NCBI GenBank assembly: GCA_944377745.1 | Contig: CALWFV010000008.1 | Location: 20,487-84,486 of the forward strand | DNA length: 64,000 bases | Source of the DNA: an uncultured Mediterraneibacter sp. | GTDB lineage: Bacteria > Bacillota > Clostridia > Lachnospirales > Lachnospiraceae | Direction of reading: 5' to 3' | Part shown: in pieces, positions 61,633 through 64,000 of the stretch | How positions within the stretch are numbered: the stretch's first letter is position 1 | Layout: every line of letters starts with the position of its first letter | The notes under the pieces: model-generated | What the model saw: the letters and a program-made list of their open reading frames with translations, nothing else | Told to the model about the DNA's origin: nothing | Databases searched by the model: none | Position numbers and translations under genes: made by a program

Positions 61633-61635
61633 TTT

Positions 61636-62149
61636 TCATGTATACGTATTTTTAGTATTTATTGTTTTGCATTTCACCACCGCGTCCATCAGATCATAAA
61701 ATGCCTGTTTACTTATAACGCCCTGCATTCCACTTTGTATTGCACTGGTGTCTCCACTCATTATTTTGTCATAAAGAGATTTGGGATAAACAGCAATCAT
61801 CTGTAATCCGTTTTCATGAAGATAAGACGGAATTATATTTTTATCCATTAACTCCTCTGCCAGTTTATCTAATTCAGAAGAACTCATGTTTTCAATATCA
61901 TAATCATTTATAAGTTCATCCAAATATTCTTCTGTTAAGAATGGGTACTCATTCAATATTTTTTCTTTAGCAGCCGACATATCCTGAGATTGCACCATTT
62001 CATTTTTTAATTCTTTTGCCGTGGATTTTGTCTGAATCTGCTCTGCTTTACTCTTTAATGCATACTGAAAATCTATATTTGAGGACGTACGTTTCTGTAT
62101 TTTGTTGTCTTGCTGCCTGTAAAAATATAGACGTATTATTTATCTGCAT
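61636..62149 (-). pseudogene. Operon gene with a one-base frameshift, unrecognised
   Basis: The only good ribosome site (AGAGGTTATAA) precedes ATG 62149, whose frame reads MQINNTSIFLQAARQQ and then stops after 33 codons. The next frame carries the body: QKRTSSNIDFQYALKSKAEQ, ILNEYPFLTEEYLDELINDY and SYLHENGLQMIAVYPKSLYD, ending at 61636. Removing one A from the run at 62100-62103 joins them into about 171 residues. The downstream Met at 61998 has no ribosome site, so the long frame alone is unlikely to be the true gene. No family recognised. Real inactivation, programmed frameshifting and sequence error are all possible. Confidence 0.6.
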
Positions 62150-62177
62150 TTATAACCTCTTTCCCGACTTTATATAA

Positions 62178-62942
62178 TTAATTTTCCTTTAAATTTTGTG
62201 AGTCTCCCGTTTTTTCAGCACTCTCTTCAGCAGATACTGTATCCACCTTATCTTCCGCAATGCCTTCCTCAACCGGTACGTTCACCTCAGACTTTGACTG
62301 GGTCACATTTTCATTTATGTCAGCTATTTTGTCTCCAACCTGCTCCAATAAATCAGAAGATCTCGCTTCAATTTCTTTTATCCGCTCCATCTTACTGTCC
62401 AACGCATTGCCGCCGTCAGACTTTATTTCCGCCTTTAAGACTCTTGCCTCTCCGTCCATTTTTGCTTTTGCAGAAGAAACAATTTCAGCCTGATCCACTC
62501 CAGAAGACAGATCCATAATATCCATCATCTTACGCTGCTCATATTCTTCCTCCGTCATCACCTTATTGTCAGCGGCCAGAGCAGAATCCTTTTCTTCTCC
62601 GTCTTCCTCAAACTGTTTCGCCGTTGCTTCTGCAATCTGTTTATCCAGCATTTCTAATTGCTTATCATATTCATCTATCTTATCCTGATTAACATATCCG
62701 CCTTCAAGCCCTCTTTTCATTTCAGCGTCCCTGCTCTCCTGAATGAGCTGCTTCTGATCCATAAGCTGCTGAATGATACTTTGCTTTTTGCCCTGTCCGG
62801 AAATAAAAACGGAATCTCTGTTTGACTGCTGAATTGCCAGACCGGCCTGTGCAGTGTTATCATTATTCAGCCTGCTTACTTTCTGATTGATGGCAGCCGC
62901 GTTGAATATGCCGTTATTCGCTCCAATTCCTGTTAATCTCAT
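62178..62942 (-). CDS. Unrecognised charged helical protein of the right-edge operon
   Basis: A 254-residue protein without signal peptide or membrane segment. It starts MRLTGIGANNGIFNAAAINQ, contains the FlgM-reminiscent RDSVFISGQGKK, then a long Gln/Lys/Glu-rich coiled-coil region (IIQQLMDQKQLIQESRDAEM, KIDEYDKQLEMLDKQIAEA) and an acidic disordered tail (EEGIAEDKVDTVSAEESAEK). ATG 62942 follows AGGAGG. The gene lies 28 bp upstream of the frameshifted gene and 69 bp downstream of the next, all on the minus strand. The short hydrophobic N-terminus recalls its neighbours. Function unknown. Confidence 0.75.
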   Translation of the reverse strand: MRLTGIGANNGIFNAAAINQKVSRLNNDNTAQAGLAIQQSNRDSVFISGQGKKQSIIQQLMDQKQLIQESRDAEMKRGLEGGYVNQDKIDEYDKQLEMLDKQIAEATAKQFEEDGEEKDSALAADNKVMTEEEYEQRKMMDIMDLSSGVDQAEIVSSAKAKMDGEARVLKAEIKSDGGNALDSKMERIKEIEARSSDLLEQVGDKIADINENVTQSKSEVNVPVEEGIAEDKVDTVSAEESAEKTGDSQNLKEN

Positions 62943-63011
62943 CTTTGTTTTCCTCCTGAATCTTTCCTGTTTTCATTAAATAGTAAGTACATGTAACTCT
63001 GCCGCCGCTAT

Positions 63012-63899
63012 CTATTGTCCGGCATCTTCTTTCCTGTCAACAGCCTGCATCAGTATCTCCCTGACAGCATCATATGTCTCCTGGAAAATCGAGACGCCGT
63101 TCCGGGGCGGTATGGAATAATCCCCCGCTGTTTTCCGGCGCTCAAAGTAAACCTGATATGGATTATCTTTATATTTCCGACGTGTCAGCTCCTCGTCGAT
63201 CATAGCCATTCCCTTTTTAAAAGTCTGAGTCATTTTATGTGCGACAGATCGCACTCTGTCAATCTCTCCATAAATATCTTCCGCATCCGCGTCTATTTTC
63301 CAGGAAAACTGCTCCAGCCCCCGGGAGAAAGAATCGTCGACCAAATCAGCGTATTTAGCGTATTTTTTCACCAGTTCTTCCCCTCTGGGCTGATTCACAT
63401 GGTTTAGTTTGTCGGCTCTGTCCCGCAAAAAAGTTTCCCGTGCACTTTGCGCTGCTTTCAGGAGGGATTCAACATCCTTCATGGACAAGTCCTCCGGCAG
63501 CGCTGATGTCCCATCCAAAATCTGCTGGTACCGCTGGATCGACTGATCAAAGGATGCCAACTGATCCCGGTATTCTGTCAGATCCGCTTCCATGTTTACT
63601 GACAGCCTTGCCCCATTCTCGTATATCCACTTAAGAAGCCGCAATCCATCATCGGATATCCCGGAAAGCGGAGAATCCCCGCTTCCCTCCGCCTTTAGTG
63701 CTTCGACAAGCGAAAGACTGTCCGCACGCTGTGCTTTTTCATCCTGCTCTATTGACGCTGTCGTATTTTCAGCGAGCTGGTTCAGTGTATTGTTCATCGG
63801 GTTCTTCTGCTGAAGCAAATTAATGTTCTGAAACCCATTTGCTTCAAAAGCGTTCCTTCCCCGTGCAGGAAACAGATTTAAAAAATTAGTTATTACCAT
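63012..63899 (-). CDS. Unrecognised helical protein of the right-edge operon
   Basis: A 295-residue protein, no signal peptide. After a short hydrophobic N-terminus (MVITNFLNLFPARGRNAF) come helical, Gln- and Asp-rich segments (DGLRLLKWIYENGARLSVNM, DQLASFDQSIQRYQQILDG, RGEELVKKYAKYADLVDDSF). A conserved-looking C-terminal half follows (MTQTFKKGMAMIDEELTRRK, NPYQVYFERRKT). ATG 63899 follows GGAAGGAGGG. It starts 23 bp after the stop of a gene that enters from the right edge. I recognise no family. Confidence 0.75.
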   Translation of the reverse strand: MVITNFLNLFPARGRNAFEANGFQNINLLQQKNPMNNTLNQLAENTTASIEQDEKAQRADSLSLVEALKAEGSGDSPLSGISDDGLRLLKWIYENGARLSVNMEADLTEYRDQLASFDQSIQRYQQILDGTSALPEDLSMKDVESLLKAAQSARETFLRDRADKLNHVNQPRGEELVKKYAKYADLVDDSFSRGLEQFSWKIDADAEDIYGEIDRVRSVAHKMTQTFKKGMAMIDEELTRRKYKDNPYQVYFERRKTAGDYSIPPRNGVSIFQETYDAVREILMQAVDRKEDAGQ

Positions 63900-63922
63900 A
63901 TCACGCTTTCCCTCCTTCCTAT

Positions 63923-64000
63923 TTAGTCTGGTCTCGGAAACTCAAATTCCTTGAATTTCCTGACTTTTCTCAAATCAAAATTAATAGTTTCACCCCTATA
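63923..64000 (-). CDS. C-terminal end of a gene running off the right edge
   Basis: The last 25 codons of a minus-strand gene are visible, ending KVRKFKEFEFPRPD before TAA at 63925-63923. The next gene's ribosome site follows within 15 bases, so this is part of the same operon. Too short to identify. Confidence 0.65.
   Translation of the reverse strand, partial: YRGETINFDLRKVRKFKEFEFPRPD

Overview
The window is chromosomal DNA of about 50% GC from an anaerobic Clostridia bacterium, most likely a gut Lachnospiraceae. The pointers are AGGAGG-type ribosome binding sites throughout, a bile salt hydrolase, a group B-like [FeFe]-hydrogenase, ferredoxin-type oxidoreductases, AraC-controlled intracellular glycosidase loci, and several small families typical of Lachnospiraceae. 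I see no rRNA, tRNA, CRISPR array, intact insertion sequence or prophage. Most genes lie on the minus strand; the plus-strand genes are mainly regulators divergent from the operons they probably control. Layout, left to right: (1) 65-1846, an SOS cassette: a YolD-like protein and a Y-family DNA polymerase behind a promoter carrying two LexA-type boxes. (2) 1888-13762, rhamnoside locus A: AraC regulator, then GH3 glucosidase, GPH symporter, two GH78 rhamnosidases and an alpha/beta-hydrolase esterase. None of the enzymes has a signal peptide, so imported rhamnosylated glycosides are probably trimmed in the cytoplasm. (3) 13773-17180, two tandem AAA-ATPase-like/PD-(D/E)XK proteins. (4) 17267-21007, a coiled-coil protein, FtsH and a radical SAM protein in one operon, with a 25-bp-stem hairpin upstream. 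(5) 21273-28790, accessory genes: GT8 transferase, TetR regulator, second GH3, an XRE-Uma2 fusion with its own promoter and operator, a lipoprotein, an AAA_14/DUF4143 ATPase and a 44-residue basic ORF. (6) 28916-34278, a 1190-residue ABC exporter with a repeat-bearing extracellular domain, a MerR regulator, and a divergent YitT-type membrane protein whose promoter has MerR-target geometry. (7) 34377-38862, sucrose use: PTS IIBCA, GH32 hydrolase and a divergent AraC regulator. (8) 38999-44583, redox and housekeeping genes: [FeFe]-hydrogenase, ferredoxin-type aldo/keto reductase translationally coupled to a MerR regulator, LysR, HAD phosphatase and sugar acetyltransferase. (9) 44731-52324, rhamnoside locus B: AraC regulator, GPH symporter, divergent GH78, GH43 and esterase. 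(10) 52419-60599, alanine symporter, a DUF5688-like protein, a YkvI-like transporter with a GldA-like dehydrogenase, a DUF4854-like lipoprotein, bile salt hydrolase and a DUF362 ferredoxin-like protein. (11) 60840-64000, a patch of broken or small genes, then an operon of unrecognised proteins that runs off the right edge. The two rhamnoside loci are built alike (divergent AraC, GPH symporter, GH78, esterase) but use different GH78 subtypes and partner enzymes, so they probably serve different substrates. The most distinctive items are the dual-LexA promoter, the helical C-terminal domain shared by a GH78 and a GH3, the MerR-type promoter of the yitT-like gene, the long hairpin upstream of the FtsH operon, the triple repeat in the ABC exporter, and the right-edge operon with two nearby one-base frameshifts.
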